14,409 bases of DNA from Anaerolineae bacterium. GTDB taxonomy: Bacteria > Chloroflexota > Anaerolineae > UBA1429. This document shows, one piece after another, positions 8,091 through 14,409 of this stretch; the first letter of the stretch is position 1, and every line of letters starts with the position of its first letter. Under the pieces are notes generated by a model, which was not told where the DNA came from, ran no database searches, and saw nothing but the letters and a program-made list of their open reading frames with translations. The position numbers were made by a program, and so were the translations under genes. The DNA lies in NCBI GenBank assembly GCA_016928125.1, contig JAFGLK010000320.1, positions 1 through 14,409 on the forward strand, given 5' to 3'.

Positions 8091-8114
8091 GCGCCTGTTC
8101 AGTTAGCCAGGCGC
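8091..8114. repeat. Inverted repeat between divergent rplS and rlmD promoters
   Basis: GCGCCTG (8091-8097) and CAGGCGC (8108-8114) are perfect 7-base inverted arms with a 10-base loop. It sits between the two divergent promoters and inside neither. No T-run flanks it, so it does not look like a terminator. A protein-binding dyad is possible but unproven. Confidence 0.4.
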
Positions 8115-8130
8115 CCGACGGAACGGCGGC

Positions 8131-8152
8131 GTGGGCCAGGGTTGGAGCCCAC
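8131..8152. repeat. Inverted repeat covering the rlmD -35 box
   Basis: GTGGGC (8131-8136) and GCCCAC (8147-8152) form a perfect 6-base dyad with 10 bases between. The second arm and the loop overlap the -35 hexamer of the methyltransferase promoter (8142-8147), the usual place for an operator. This is a short, GC-rich repeat, so chance is not excluded. Confidence 0.35.
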
Positions 8153-8170
8153 TTGGCATCTTGGTATAAT
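8142..8170 (+). promoter_or_regulatory. Promoter for the rRNA uracil methyltransferase gene
   Basis: TTGGAG (8142-8147), a 17-base spacer and a perfect TATAAT (8165-8170). The -35 box matches consensus at only three positions. The predicted start near 8177 leaves a leader of about 50 bases before the ATG at 8228. Confidence 0.6.
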
Positions 8171-8227
8171 CCTCACGGTCCGCGGGTTCGTCGCGGCTGC
8201 TAAGCCCATCAGGCATGAGTGAGCCAT

Positions 8228-9451
8228 ATGACGATCGTCTCGCTCAAGCTCGACAACATGGCCCACGGCGGCGACGCTGTGGGGAGACACGAGGGTCAGG
8301 CGGTCTTTGTGCCTTTCGCGATCCCGGGAGAGACCGTTCGCGTGAATCTGGTCGAGTCACGACGACGCTATGCGCACGCGCGCTTGATCGAGGTACTCGA
8401 ACCATCGCCCCTTCGCACAGAGCCACCGTGTCCCTATTTCGGCCTGTGTGGCGGCTGTCAGTGGCAGCATATGGCTTATCAGGCCCAGCTGAACATCAAA
8501 CGCCACATCGTCGAGGAACTGTTGACACGCGTGGGACAACAGCAAGATCCCCAGGTGCACGCGCCCCTGGGTGCGGAGAGCCCATGGGACTATCGCAATC
8601 ACGTGCAGCTCAAGACGGATGGCGAGGGCCGGATCGGATTCTATGCCTTTCAGAGCCACGAGGTGGTGTCAGTCGACGCCTGTCTGATCTCCCATCCGCT
8701 GATTGACGAGCTGTGGGACGCATTGGATATCGAGTTCGAGGGGCTCAAAGGCATCGCGCTGCGGGCTGGCATCGCCACGGGCGAGCAACTGGTCCTGTTC
8801 GAGGGCTCCTCCGCAGAGGCGCCTGCCCTTGAGGTGGACATGCCCGTCTCGTGTGTCTACCAGGCTCAGATGGATGAGCTGACCATCCTGGCAGGCGGAA
8901 GCACGTTGCATGAGGTCTTGCTGGGACAGCGTTTTGAGATCTCGGCGCCCTCGTTCTTTCAGGTCAACACGGCCCAGGCTGAGCGGCTGCTGCAGACTGT
9001 GCGCACCTACCTGGCACCCCAAGCGCACGAGCGACTGCTGGATGCCTACTGCGGTGTGGGCGTCTTTGCGCATTCACTGGCCCCAGATGTAGCTGAGGCC
9101 GTGGGGATCGAAAGCTCCCCTTGGGCGCTGAGGGATGCCCTGACCAACACACGCACGGACAATGTGACGCTGATCGAAGGCCGGGTGGAGGATGCGCTGG
9201 CCGAGATGGGTGAGACCTTTGAGGCGATCATCGTCGATCCACCCCGCTCGGGCTGCTCCCCCGAAGTCTTAAGCCATCTCCTGGCCTGCCAGCCTGAGCG
9301 CATCGTGTATGTCTCCTGCGACCCGGCCACGCTGGCCCGCGACGTCAAGCAGTTGGCCTCCTTGGGCTGGCAGCTCGAGCAAGTGCAGCCCATCGACATG
9401 TTTCCCCAGACCTATCACATCGAGACCGTGGCTCTGTTGCGGCCCGTCTGA
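8228..9451 (+). CDS. rlmD: TrmA/RlmD-family 23S rRNA (uracil-5-)-methyltransferase
   Basis: This S-adenosylmethionine-dependent RNA methyltransferase makes 5-methyluridine. It is a 407-residue member of the TrmA/RlmC/RlmD family. An N-terminal TRAM RNA-binding domain (about 1-57, with LKLDNMAHGGDAVGR) is followed by the iron-sulfur ligands C68, C74 and C77 in CPYFGLCGGC, plus C152 in VDACLI. The SAM site is DAYCGVGVF (272-280). DPPRSGC lies at 337-343. The catalytic cysteine is C364 in VSCDPATLARD, and the base glutamate is E399 in YHIETVALL. The Fe-S cluster and TRAM domain favour RlmD (U1939) or a dual RlmCD enzyme over tRNA-acting TrmA; the exact target cannot be read. A GTG at 8219 in frame would add three residues. 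It has its own promoter and is divergent from rplS. Confidence 0.93.
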   Translation: MTIVSLKLDNMAHGGDAVGRHEGQAVFVPFAIPGETVRVNLVESRRRYAHARLIEVLEPSPLRTEPPCPYFGLCGGCQWQHMAYQAQLNIKRHIVEELLTRVGQQQDPQVHAPLGAESPWDYRNHVQLKTDGEGRIGFYAFQSHEVVSVDACLISHPLIDELWDALDIEFEGLKGIALRAGIATGEQLVLFEGSSAEAPALEVDMPVSCVYQAQMDELTILAGGSTLHEVLLGQRFEISAPSFFQVNTAQAERLLQTVRTYLAPQAHERLLDAYCGVGVFAHSLAPDVAEAVGIESSPWALRDALTNTRTDNVTLIEGRVEDALAEMGETFEAIIVDPPRSGCSPEVLSHLLACQPERIVYVSCDPATLARDVKQLASLGWQLEQVQPIDMFPQTYHIETVALLRPV

Positions 9452-9574
9452 GCCATGGCAGGCTGCCTCACGGATGCGTGGCCCGCTGGGTGGGCTGGAT
9501 AGGCCTTTGGCCCTCGGCAACCTTCACTCGCGCCATGTCAAAGGAATCGCATGCATCAGAGGCGTGCTCAGGCT

Positions 9575-9603
9575 TTGCCAGCGCATGTCCGCGGGTGTAG
9601 AAT
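9575..9603 (+). promoter_or_regulatory. sigma70-type promoter for nadCAB operon
   Basis: TTGCCA (9575-9580), a 17-base spacer and TAGAAT (9598-9603); each box matches consensus at five of six positions. Predicted start near 9610, giving a leader of about 60 bases. The upstream stretch 9452-9574 shows no clear terminator for the preceding gene and no other recognisable element. Confidence 0.75.
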
Positions 9604-9619
9604 AGGAAGCACGTTGCGC

Positions 9620-9640
9620 GCGGTCAGAGCCAAAGACCGC
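9620..9640. repeat. Hairpin in the nadC leader
   Basis: GCGGTC (9620-9625) and GACCGC (9635-9640) are perfect inverted arms with a 9-base loop, AGAGCCAAA. The hairpin starts about 10 bases into the predicted nadCAB transcript. It could be an operator dyad or a small RNA structure. It does not match any NAD riboswitch that I can recall. Confidence 0.4.
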
Positions 9641-9670
9641 CCCATCCTGAACAGACAAGAGAATCAGCCT

Positions 9671-10531
9671 ATGGCCATCAATGCAGAGATCTTGCAGATC
9701 ATTCGCCATGCCTTGGCGGAGGACATCGGCCCAGGTGATGTCACTAGCCTGGCAACCATCCCAGATGACACCTATCTGGAGGGTGAGTTCCTGGTCAAGG
9801 CGCCTGGCGTCATCGCGGGCCTGGAGGTCGCGGCGCAGGTGTTCGCCGAGCTGGATTCGGCGGTTGTGTTCAGGCCTTTGAGGGACGAGGGTTCGCGTGT
9901 GGATGTGGGCGACATTGTGGCGCGCGTTACCGGATACGGGCCAGGTATCCTCACCGCCGAGCGCGTGGCGCTCAACTTTCTCCAGCGCATGTCGGGCATC
10001 GCCACCGCGACACGGCGCTATGTCGAGGCCGTCGAGGGCACACGGGCCAAGATCCTGGATACCCGCAAGACGGTGCCCGGGCTCCGGCCCCTGGACAAGC
10101 TAGCCGTTCGTCTGGGCGGCGGTGCCAACCATCGTATTGGCCTCTATGATATGGTGCTGATCAAAGACAACCACATCCAGGCCGCCGGCGGCATCACCGA
10201 GGCGGTACAGCGAGTGCGCTCACAGACGATGGAGCTACCCATCGAGGTTGAGGTGGAGACCCTGGCGCAGCTCGAGGAGGCCCTGGCCTGCGGTGTGGAC
10301 CGCATCATGCTGGACAATATGAGCCTGGAGATGATGCGCGCCGCTGTGGAGCGCACGGCCGGCCGCGTCGAGCTCGAGGCCTCAGGTGGGATCACGCTGG
10401 CCTCGGTGGCGCAAGTGGCCCAGACGGGTGTGGACCTGATCTCGGTGGGCGCCCTCACCCATTCGGTGACCGCCTTGGACATCAGCCTGGACCTCACCAT
10501 GAATCTGGCCGATTCGCCGACGAAGGGGTGA
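9671..10531 (+). CDS. nadC: Nicotinate-nucleotide pyrophosphorylase (carboxylating)
   Basis: This quinolinate phosphoribosyltransferase converts quinolinate and PRPP into nicotinate mononucleotide, CO2 and pyrophosphate, the last step of the de novo branch. It has 286 residues, the usual length. Motifs in order: EDIGPGDVTS (17-26), ERVALNFLQRMSGIAT (97-112, with R106), DTRKTVPGLRP (130-140), LGGGANHRIGLYD (148-160), IKDNHI (164-169), EVEVE (192-196), MLDNM (213-217), EASGGI (236-241) and ISVGALTHS (257-265). These cover the quinolinate-binding Arg/His/Lys residues and the PRPP site. The ATG at 9671 is chosen because the family starts shortly before the EDIGPGD motif; earlier in-frame codons lie upstream of the predicted transcription start. 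The Shine-Dalgarno sequence is weak. The stop falls just before nadA. Confidence 0.96.
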   Translation: MAINAEILQIIRHALAEDIGPGDVTSLATIPDDTYLEGEFLVKAPGVIAGLEVAAQVFAELDSAVVFRPLRDEGSRVDVGDIVARVTGYGPGILTAERVALNFLQRMSGIATATRRYVEAVEGTRAKILDTRKTVPGLRPLDKLAVRLGGGANHRIGLYDMVLIKDNHIQAAGGITEAVQRVRSQTMELPIEVEVETLAQLEEALACGVDRIMLDNMSLEMMRAAVERTAGRVELEASGGITLASVAQVAQTGVDLISVGALTHSVTALDISLDLTMNLADSPTKG

Positions 10532-10533
10532 TC

Positions 10534-11601
10534 ATGATCGAGCTGCCTCCCGAGTATAAGAGTCTGCCGGATGAAGAGGTCTTTCAGCGTATCCGTCGCA
10601 TCAAGGGCGAGTTGGGCGAGTCGTTGACCATCCTCGGCCACCATTACCAGCGGGACAGCGTGATCCAATTCGCCGACTATCGTGGCGATTCCCTGGAGCT
10701 CTCGCGACGTGCCGCCGGGTTGGAGCGGGCCCAGTATATCGTCTTCTGCGGCGTCTACTTTATGGCCGAAACAGCGGCCATCCTCTGCAAGCCCGAGCAG
10801 ATCGTGATCCAGCCGGTGGCCGAGGCGCTCTGCCCCATGGCTCGCCTGGCCAGCGCGGAGGAAGCCGAGGAGGCCTGGGCAGCCCTGACCAGCGTGTGGG
10901 GCGACGATGTCATCCCCATCACGTACCAGAACTCGGTGGCTGAGCTCAAGGCCTTTGTCGGGCGCCATGGAGGCGCAGTGTGCACCTCCTCCAATGCGGA
11001 CAAGCTCTTCTCCTGGGCTTGGGCGCAAAAAGGCCATATTCTGTTCATGCCCGATCAGCATCTGGGCACGAATACGGCCCTGGCCATGGGTATCCCAGAC
11101 GAGCAGATCGGCGTGTGGGAGCCCGTTGTGCCGCCCGATCCGCGCTCGCTGGCCGATTGTCGCGTCGTGGTGTGGAGCGGCTATTGCTATGTGCACTCGA
11201 ATATGACGCCCGAGGACGTCAGAGTCGCGCGCGCTCGGTATCCAGATGCGCGCATCATCGTGCACCCCGAATGCCCCAGGGAGGTGGTAGCGGGAGCCGA
11301 TGCAGCTGGCTCAACCAGCGGGATCATCCGCTTTGTGGAGCAGGCCCCGACAGGCTCTACGATCGTCGTGGGCACCGAATGCAATCTGGTCCATCGCCTC
11401 AACCAGGAGCATCCTGACAAGCTGGTGGTGCCGCTGAGCGAGAGAACCTGTCGGGCCATGGCGCTCACCACGCCCCGACATCTCCTCAAGAGCCTGGCTG
11501 ACCTCGCAGCCGATCAGCCGACGAATATCGTGCGCGTGGATGCCGAGACGGCCACCTGGGCTGGGGTAGCGCTGGAGCGTATGCTAGGAGTAAGGTCATG
11601 A
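10534..11601 (+). CDS. nadA: Quinolinate synthase
   Basis: Quinolinate synthase condenses iminoaspartate with dihydroxyacetone phosphate and needs a [4Fe-4S] cluster. This is a 355-residue protein of the longer, Bacillus-like form. The probable cluster ligands are C100 (EALCPMA), C218 (SGYCYVHSN) and C306 (SERTCRAM). Their spacing of 118 and 88 residues is close to that of B. subtilis NadA. Other signatures are ILGHHYQ (33-39), FMAETAAIL (76-84), PDQHLGTN (173-180), VHPECP (243-248), AGSTSGII (258-265) and GTECNLVHRL (280-289). The ATG at 10534 has AGGGG five bases upstream, just 2 bases after the nadC stop; an in-frame GTG at 10528 is less well placed. Its last codon overlaps the nadB start (ATGA), so synthesis is coupled. 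Confidence 0.97.
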   Translation: MIELPPEYKSLPDEEVFQRIRRIKGELGESLTILGHHYQRDSVIQFADYRGDSLELSRRAAGLERAQYIVFCGVYFMAETAAILCKPEQIVIQPVAEALCPMARLASAEEAEEAWAALTSVWGDDVIPITYQNSVAELKAFVGRHGGAVCTSSNADKLFSWAWAQKGHILFMPDQHLGTNTALAMGIPDEQIGVWEPVVPPDPRSLADCRVVVWSGYCYVHSNMTPEDVRVARARYPDARIIVHPECPREVVAGADAAGSTSGIIRFVEQAPTGSTIVVGTECNLVHRLNQEHPDKLVVPLSERTCRAMALTTPRHLLKSLADLAADQPTNIVRVDAETATWAGVALERMLGVRS

Positions 11602-13190
11602 TGGCCGACTTGCCGCAACTCATCGAAACTGATGTGTTGATCATCGGATGTGGCGTGGCGGGCGCCTCTCTGGCGCTCGAACTCGCCAAGCATCGTGACG
11701 TGCGGATCACGGTGATCACCAAAGCTGAGGATCCCCACGAATCGAACACCTATCACGCCCAAGGCGGGATCATCTTTAGAGGCGATGAGGACTCGCCCGA
11801 GGTGCTGATGCGAGACCTCGTCCACGCCGGGGATGGGATCAACAATCCACAGGCTGTGGAGATCCTGGCCCATGAAGGCCCTCGATTGGTGAAAGAGCTG
11901 CTCATCGGCAAGTATGGTGTGCCGTTCAGCCTGGATGCGGATCAGGAGCTTGAGCTCACGCGCGAAGCGGCGCACTCGACGGCACGCATCCTGCACGTCA
12001 ACGATGCGACGGGGCGAGCCATCCAGGAGAAACTGATGGAGGCCCTGGGCAAGGAGCCGAACGTCCAGTTGATCACAGGACACACCGCGGTCGACCTGTT
12101 GACCCCCTCCCACCACTCGCGCGACCGCCTGGCCCTGTATGAACCTGTCTCCTGCGTAGGCGCCTATGTGTTCGGTCAGGGGACGGGCTTGGTGCGCACC
12201 ATCTTGGCCAAATGCACTGTGCTGGCCAGCGGCGGGCTAGGGCAGGTTTTCCTGCACACCACCAATCCCGAGGGCGCCACGGGCGACGGCTTGGCCATGG
12301 CGTATCGTGCGGGCGCCCGCATCATCAACGCCGAGTATGTCCAGTTCCATCCCACCACGTTCTATTATCGTGGGAGAGCGCGTTTCCTGATCAGCGAGAC
12401 GTTCAGGGGCGAGGGTGCACGGCTGCTCAACATCGATGGCCAACCCTTCATGCAGCACTATGAGCCCGAGTGGAAGGAGCTGGCGCCGCGCGACGTGGTG
12501 GCGCGCAGCATCCATCAGGAGATGTTGCGCACCGGCGCGCCGCACGTCTACCTCGATATCACCTCAGCGATGGCGCCCGACAGGGTCGAGGAGCGCTTCC
12601 CGCTCATCTGCGCCAAGTGCCGAGAGTATGGGCTGGATGCCACGCGCGAACCGATCCCTGTGGTGCCGGCGGCCCACTATTTTTGTGGCGGCGTGTGGGT
12701 CGACGAGTGGGGCCGCACCGATATCGACCGGTTGTACGCCGTGGGCGAGGTGTCGTGCACAGGGGTGCATGGCGCGAATCGACTGGGCAGCGCGTCGCTT
12801 CTCGAGGGCCTTGTGTGGGGCACGCGGGCCGCTCAACACATCGCCGGGCACCTGAACGAGTGGAACTTGTATCCTGCCGAGGATATCCCCAGTTGGCGCG
12901 AGGAGCACGTCACGGATGCCGCTGCCGACCCCGCTCTGGTGGAGCTCGATATGTCCACCGTCAAGCACACCATGTGGTTCTATGTGGGGTTGATCCGTAC
13001 GCGCCGCCGCCTGGAACGGGCCCTGCACGATCTGACCAGCTTGCACCAGGAGGTGGTGGCGTTCTACCGGACGACCCGCCTGGATACCGAAGTGATCAGC
13101 CTGCGCAACGCGGTGTTGTCGGCACTGATTGTGGCTCAGGCGGCCTGGGAGAATCGAGAGAGCCGCGGTTGCCACTATCGCGAGGATTAG
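11598..13190 (+). CDS. nadB: L-aspartate oxidase
   Basis: L-aspartate oxidase is the FAD enzyme that oxidises aspartate to iminoaspartate, the substrate of NadA. It has 530 residues, the usual family length. The FAD-binding dinucleotide motif is IIGCGVAGAS (15-24). AQGGI (54-58) and the active-site region LTREAAHSTARILH (120-133) follow. Then come SGGLGQVF (211-218), QFHPTTF (249-255), SETFRGEGARLL (266-277), AAHYFCGGV (358-366, with H360) and GVHGANRLGSASLLEGLVWG (389-408, with R395). The C-terminal helical domain ends RNAVLSALIVAQAAWENRES. The glutamate in the TRE motif supports aspartate oxidase rather than succinate dehydrogenase or fumarate reductase. ATG at 11598 has AGGAG seven bases upstream and overlaps nadA by four bases; the next codon is also ATG. 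It ends 9 bases before the convergent hydrolase-like gene. Confidence 0.96.
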   Translation: MMADLPQLIETDVLIIGCGVAGASLALELAKHRDVRITVITKAEDPHESNTYHAQGGIIFRGDEDSPEVLMRDLVHAGDGINNPQAVEILAHEGPRLVKELLIGKYGVPFSLDADQELELTREAAHSTARILHVNDATGRAIQEKLMEALGKEPNVQLITGHTAVDLLTPSHHSRDRLALYEPVSCVGAYVFGQGTGLVRTILAKCTVLASGGLGQVFLHTTNPEGATGDGLAMAYRAGARIINAEYVQFHPTTFYYRGRARFLISETFRGEGARLLNIDGQPFMQHYEPEWKELAPRDVVARSIHQEMLRTGAPHVYLDITSAMAPDRVEERFPLICAKCREYGLDATREPIPVVPAAHYFCGGVWVDEWGRTDIDRLYAVGEVSCTGVHGANRLGSASLLEGLVWGTRAAQHIAGHLNEWNLYPAEDIPSWREEHVTDAAADPALVELDMSTVKHTMWFYVGLIRTRRRLERALHDLTSLHQEVVAFYRTTRLDTEVISLRNAVLSALIVAQAAWENRESRGCHYRED

Positions 13191-13199
13191 CCGCCTCGC

Positions 13200-14189
13200 T
13201 TAGCGCCGCAAAGTGTCGATTCGCAGGGCTATGTCTGCCGCCCGTTCCACATGCACATAGCGGCCTGCTTGCGCAATGCGGATCTCTTCTGCCTGAGGAA
13301 GGCTTGCGATGATCCGCTGTGCCTCGTCCTTGCTCAGATAGATATCCTCTTCGCCCCACAGCACTATCGTCGGCACCTCGATGCGCGAAAGCGCCTCGGG
13401 CAGATCGCTATCTGAGGGTGCCATGGTCATGGCTCGCCATGCCGCTTGGGTACCGATGACGTGGGTGGCCTGGCGGATGCGCCGATGATAGTCTTCCGGA
13501 ACTGCTTGAGGATCGGCCACGAGCCGACGCTGCTCAATCTCCCACCACGGACCGCCCGCTTCCATGACCCAGATGGCTGCGCGGCCCACATAGGGCAGCG
13601 CTGCGAGCTGAAGTTGCCACGGCTCCCAGCCTGCCTCGAGCTGCGGCGCCACCAGCACCAGCTGATCCACGAATTGCGGCTGCTCATAGGCCATCTGCAA
13701 GACCACTGCCGCACCCCAGCCCTGCCCAACCACGGTCGCATTGCGGATCTGAAGCTCGTTCAGCATGATGGCCAGCAGATTGGCCTGCTGGCGTATGGTG
13801 TATGCGTCGGCGTCCGCTGTGCGCACCGACCGTCCCATGCCGCGCAGATCAACGGTGAGCACTTGGGCGCCGCGACGAGCGAGCTGTCTGGCTACCGCCG
13901 CCCAGGTTTCTGACCCTTCCACCTGTAGCCCGTGCACCAGCACGACCCAAGAGGATGGCTCGACGCCGCCCTGCCTGACGCCCCACATGCGATAGGAGAT
14001 CGGCTCTCCGCCCGGCCAGAGCCACATGCTCGCTGGCTCGCCCTCTGGGGCGACGCCCCCATAGTCCAGACCCTCGCTCTCCCACAGGCCCGCCATGAGC
14101 AAGCCATAGCCGGTCAATAGCAGGATGGCCATCAAGGCCACCATGACGATCGCCAGCACAATATTCAGCATCGCGCGTAGAAACGACAT
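13200..14189 (-). CDS. Membrane-anchored alpha/beta-hydrolase-fold protein, probably inactive
   Basis: This 329-residue protein has one N-terminal hydrophobic segment (about residues 7-33) followed by an alpha/beta hydrolase domain on the outer side or at the membrane. The fold shows in WVVLVHGLQ (81-89, oxyanion HG), VDLRGMGRS (113-121), the nucleophile-elbow strand ATVVGQGWGAAVVL (151-164) and PTIVLWGEEDIYL (273-285). The elbow should read G-x-S/D-x-G. Here it is G-Q-G157-W-G, with Gly at the nucleophile. The usual catalytic His after a glycine (AGH) is R310 in AGRYVHVE. D282 remains. It may therefore be a pseudoenzyme or use other chemistry; the Q-x-W-G pattern recalls dehalogenases and epoxide hydrolases (QDWGG). 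The ATG at 14189 fits the start of the membrane segment and the promoter at 14260-14288. Confidence 0.82.
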   Translation of the reverse strand: MSFLRAMLNIVLAIVMVALMAILLLTGYGLLMAGLWESEGLDYGGVAPEGEPASMWLWPGGEPISYRMWGVRQGGVEPSSWVVLVHGLQVEGSETWAAVARQLARRGAQVLTVDLRGMGRSVRTADADAYTIRQQANLLAIMLNELQIRNATVVGQGWGAAVVLQMAYEQPQFVDQLVLVAPQLEAGWEPWQLQLAALPYVGRAAIWVMEAGGPWWEIEQRRLVADPQAVPEDYHRRIRQATHVIGTQAAWRAMTMAPSDSDLPEALSRIEVPTIVLWGEEDIYLSKDEAQRIIASLPQAEEIRIAQAGRYVHVERAADIALRIDTLRR

Positions 14190-14231
14190 CTCGCTTAACC
14201 TTGAGCAGGATGGACACGGGCAGCGCGGGAT

Positions 14232-14258
14232 CGCGGGCCCCTTTTGGATGAGCCCGCG
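14232..14258. repeat. Inverted repeat at the hydrolase transcription start
   Basis: CGCGGGC (14232-14238) and GCCCGCG (14252-14258) are perfect 7-base arms with a 13-base loop. The right arm overlaps the predicted start point of the leftward hydrolase-like transcript (near 14253), just after its -10 box. This position suits an operator better than a transcript hairpin. Confidence 0.4.
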
Positions 14259-14259
14259 C

Positions 14260-14288
14260 ATTGTAGTGAGAGGCGCACCGCCTGTCAA
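14260..14288 (-). promoter_or_regulatory. Strong sigma70-type promoter for the hydrolase-like gene
   Basis: On the minus strand, a perfect TTGACA (14288-14283), a 17-base spacer and TACAAT (14265-14260, five of six). This is the best overall match in the window. It places the transcript start near 14253, about 64 bases before the ATG at 14189, and rules out upstream in-frame start codons. Confidence 0.82.
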
Positions 14289-14360
14289 AGGGCTCTGCGA
14301 AGCCGGGGGAGTCAGTACGGGGGCGTGTTCCTTCACGTAAAATCGAACCGAAGCAGGAGT

Positions 14361-14393
14361 GTTCCCTCAATTGATAATTCAACTGGAGGGAAC
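14361..14393 (+). promoter_or_regulatory. Hairpin sequestering the ribosome-binding site of the right-edge gene
   Basis: GTTCCCTC (14361-14368) pairs perfectly with GAGGGAAC (14386-14393). The helix continues with 14369-14373 against 14380-14384 (one A-C mismatch, bulged G at 14385), leaving a six-base loop, ATAATT. The 3' arm contains the GGAGGG Shine-Dalgarno sequence of the gene that starts at 14395, so the 5' arm is an anti-Shine-Dalgarno. A DNA operator is an alternative reading, since the loop region also holds a -10-like GATAAT (14373-14378) without a convincing -35 box. Confidence 0.6.
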
Positions 14394-14394
14394 C

Positions 14395-14409
14395 ATGGCG
14401 ACGGAAAAG
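14395..14409 (+). CDS. Start of an unidentified gene (first five codons)
   Basis: ATG at 14395 opens a rightward reading frame, MATEK, that leaves the window after five codons. A strong Shine-Dalgarno sequence, GGAGGG, ends 4 bases before the ATG, so this is probably a genuine and well-translated start. Nothing can be said about its product. It is divergent from the hydrolase-like gene. Its ribosome-binding site lies in the 14361-14393 hairpin, which suggests translational control or an overlapping operator. Confidence 0.55.

Noticed and set aside
9452..9574. Possible riboswitch or terminator between the methyltransferase gene and the nadC promoter
   Set aside because: There are only tiny stems (GGCA/TGCC, GGCC/GGCC), with no T-run and no match to a remembered NAD riboswitch. 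The stretch also lies upstream of the predicted transcription start.
10144..11265. 373-codon minus-strand frame opposite nadC/nadA
   Set aside because: It is the antisense shadow of two firmly identified genes, and its composition is that of a reversed coding strand.
14190..14336. 49-codon N-terminal extension of the hydrolase-like gene
   Set aside because: It lies upstream of or across a strong promoter and its start point, and the membrane anchor begins naturally at the ATG at 14189.
1..14409. Mobile elements, CRISPR arrays, tRNA or rRNA genes
   Set aside because: No transposase, integrase, regularly spaced repeats, target-site duplications or RNA-gene signatures were seen on either strand.

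Overview
This window is an ordinary bacterial chromosomal stretch of housekeeping genes, with about 62% GC by eye and tightly packed operons. I see no insertion sequence, phage gene, CRISPR array, rRNA or tRNA. The organism is probably a member of the Chloroflexota or a similar deep-branching, GC-rich group. The hints are an Fpg that begins MPELPDLE, a DUF763 gene, an archaeal-style IF-2B-like gene and the long three-cysteine form of NadA. This taxonomic call is an inference from protein style and was not tested by any search.

Layout from left to right. (1) A leftward operon, 5137 to 1: promoter, a half-length DUF763 protein, an IF-2B/ribose-1,5-bisphosphate-isomerase-like protein, a CinA-type domain protein and gyrA. 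GyrA runs off the left edge through a disordered tail. (2) A second leftward operon, 8079 to 5282: promoter, rplS (ribosomal protein L19), rnhB (RNase HII), a DEDDh exonuclease fused to a WYL domain, and an Fpg-family DNA glycosylase. It joins one ribosomal gene to RNA/DNA repair and nuclease functions. (3) Divergently, from 8142 rightward, a TrmA/RlmD-family rRNA uracil methyltransferase. (4) A rightward operon, nadC-nadA-nadB (9575 to 13190), encoding the whole de novo route from aspartate to nicotinate mononucleotide. (5) Convergent to it, a membrane-anchored alpha/beta-hydrolase-fold protein that seems to have lost its nucleophile and its catalytic histidine. (6) At the right edge, only the first five codons of a rightward gene, whose strong ribosome-binding site lies inside a long hairpin.

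Five promoters can be read directly. All have a 17-base spacer and a good -10 box, as expected for the main vegetative sigma factor. No stretch over 300 bases lacks a gene. The four larger gaps (about 205 to 220 bases each) hold promoters and, in three of them, short inverted repeats.

I did not find a clear undescribed system. The most rewarding oddities are the hairpin that hides the Shine-Dalgarno sequence at 14361-14393, the exonuclease-WYL fusion, the apparently dead alpha/beta hydrolase, the half-length DUF763 protein, and the co-operonic IF-2B-like plus CinA pair upstream of gyrA.
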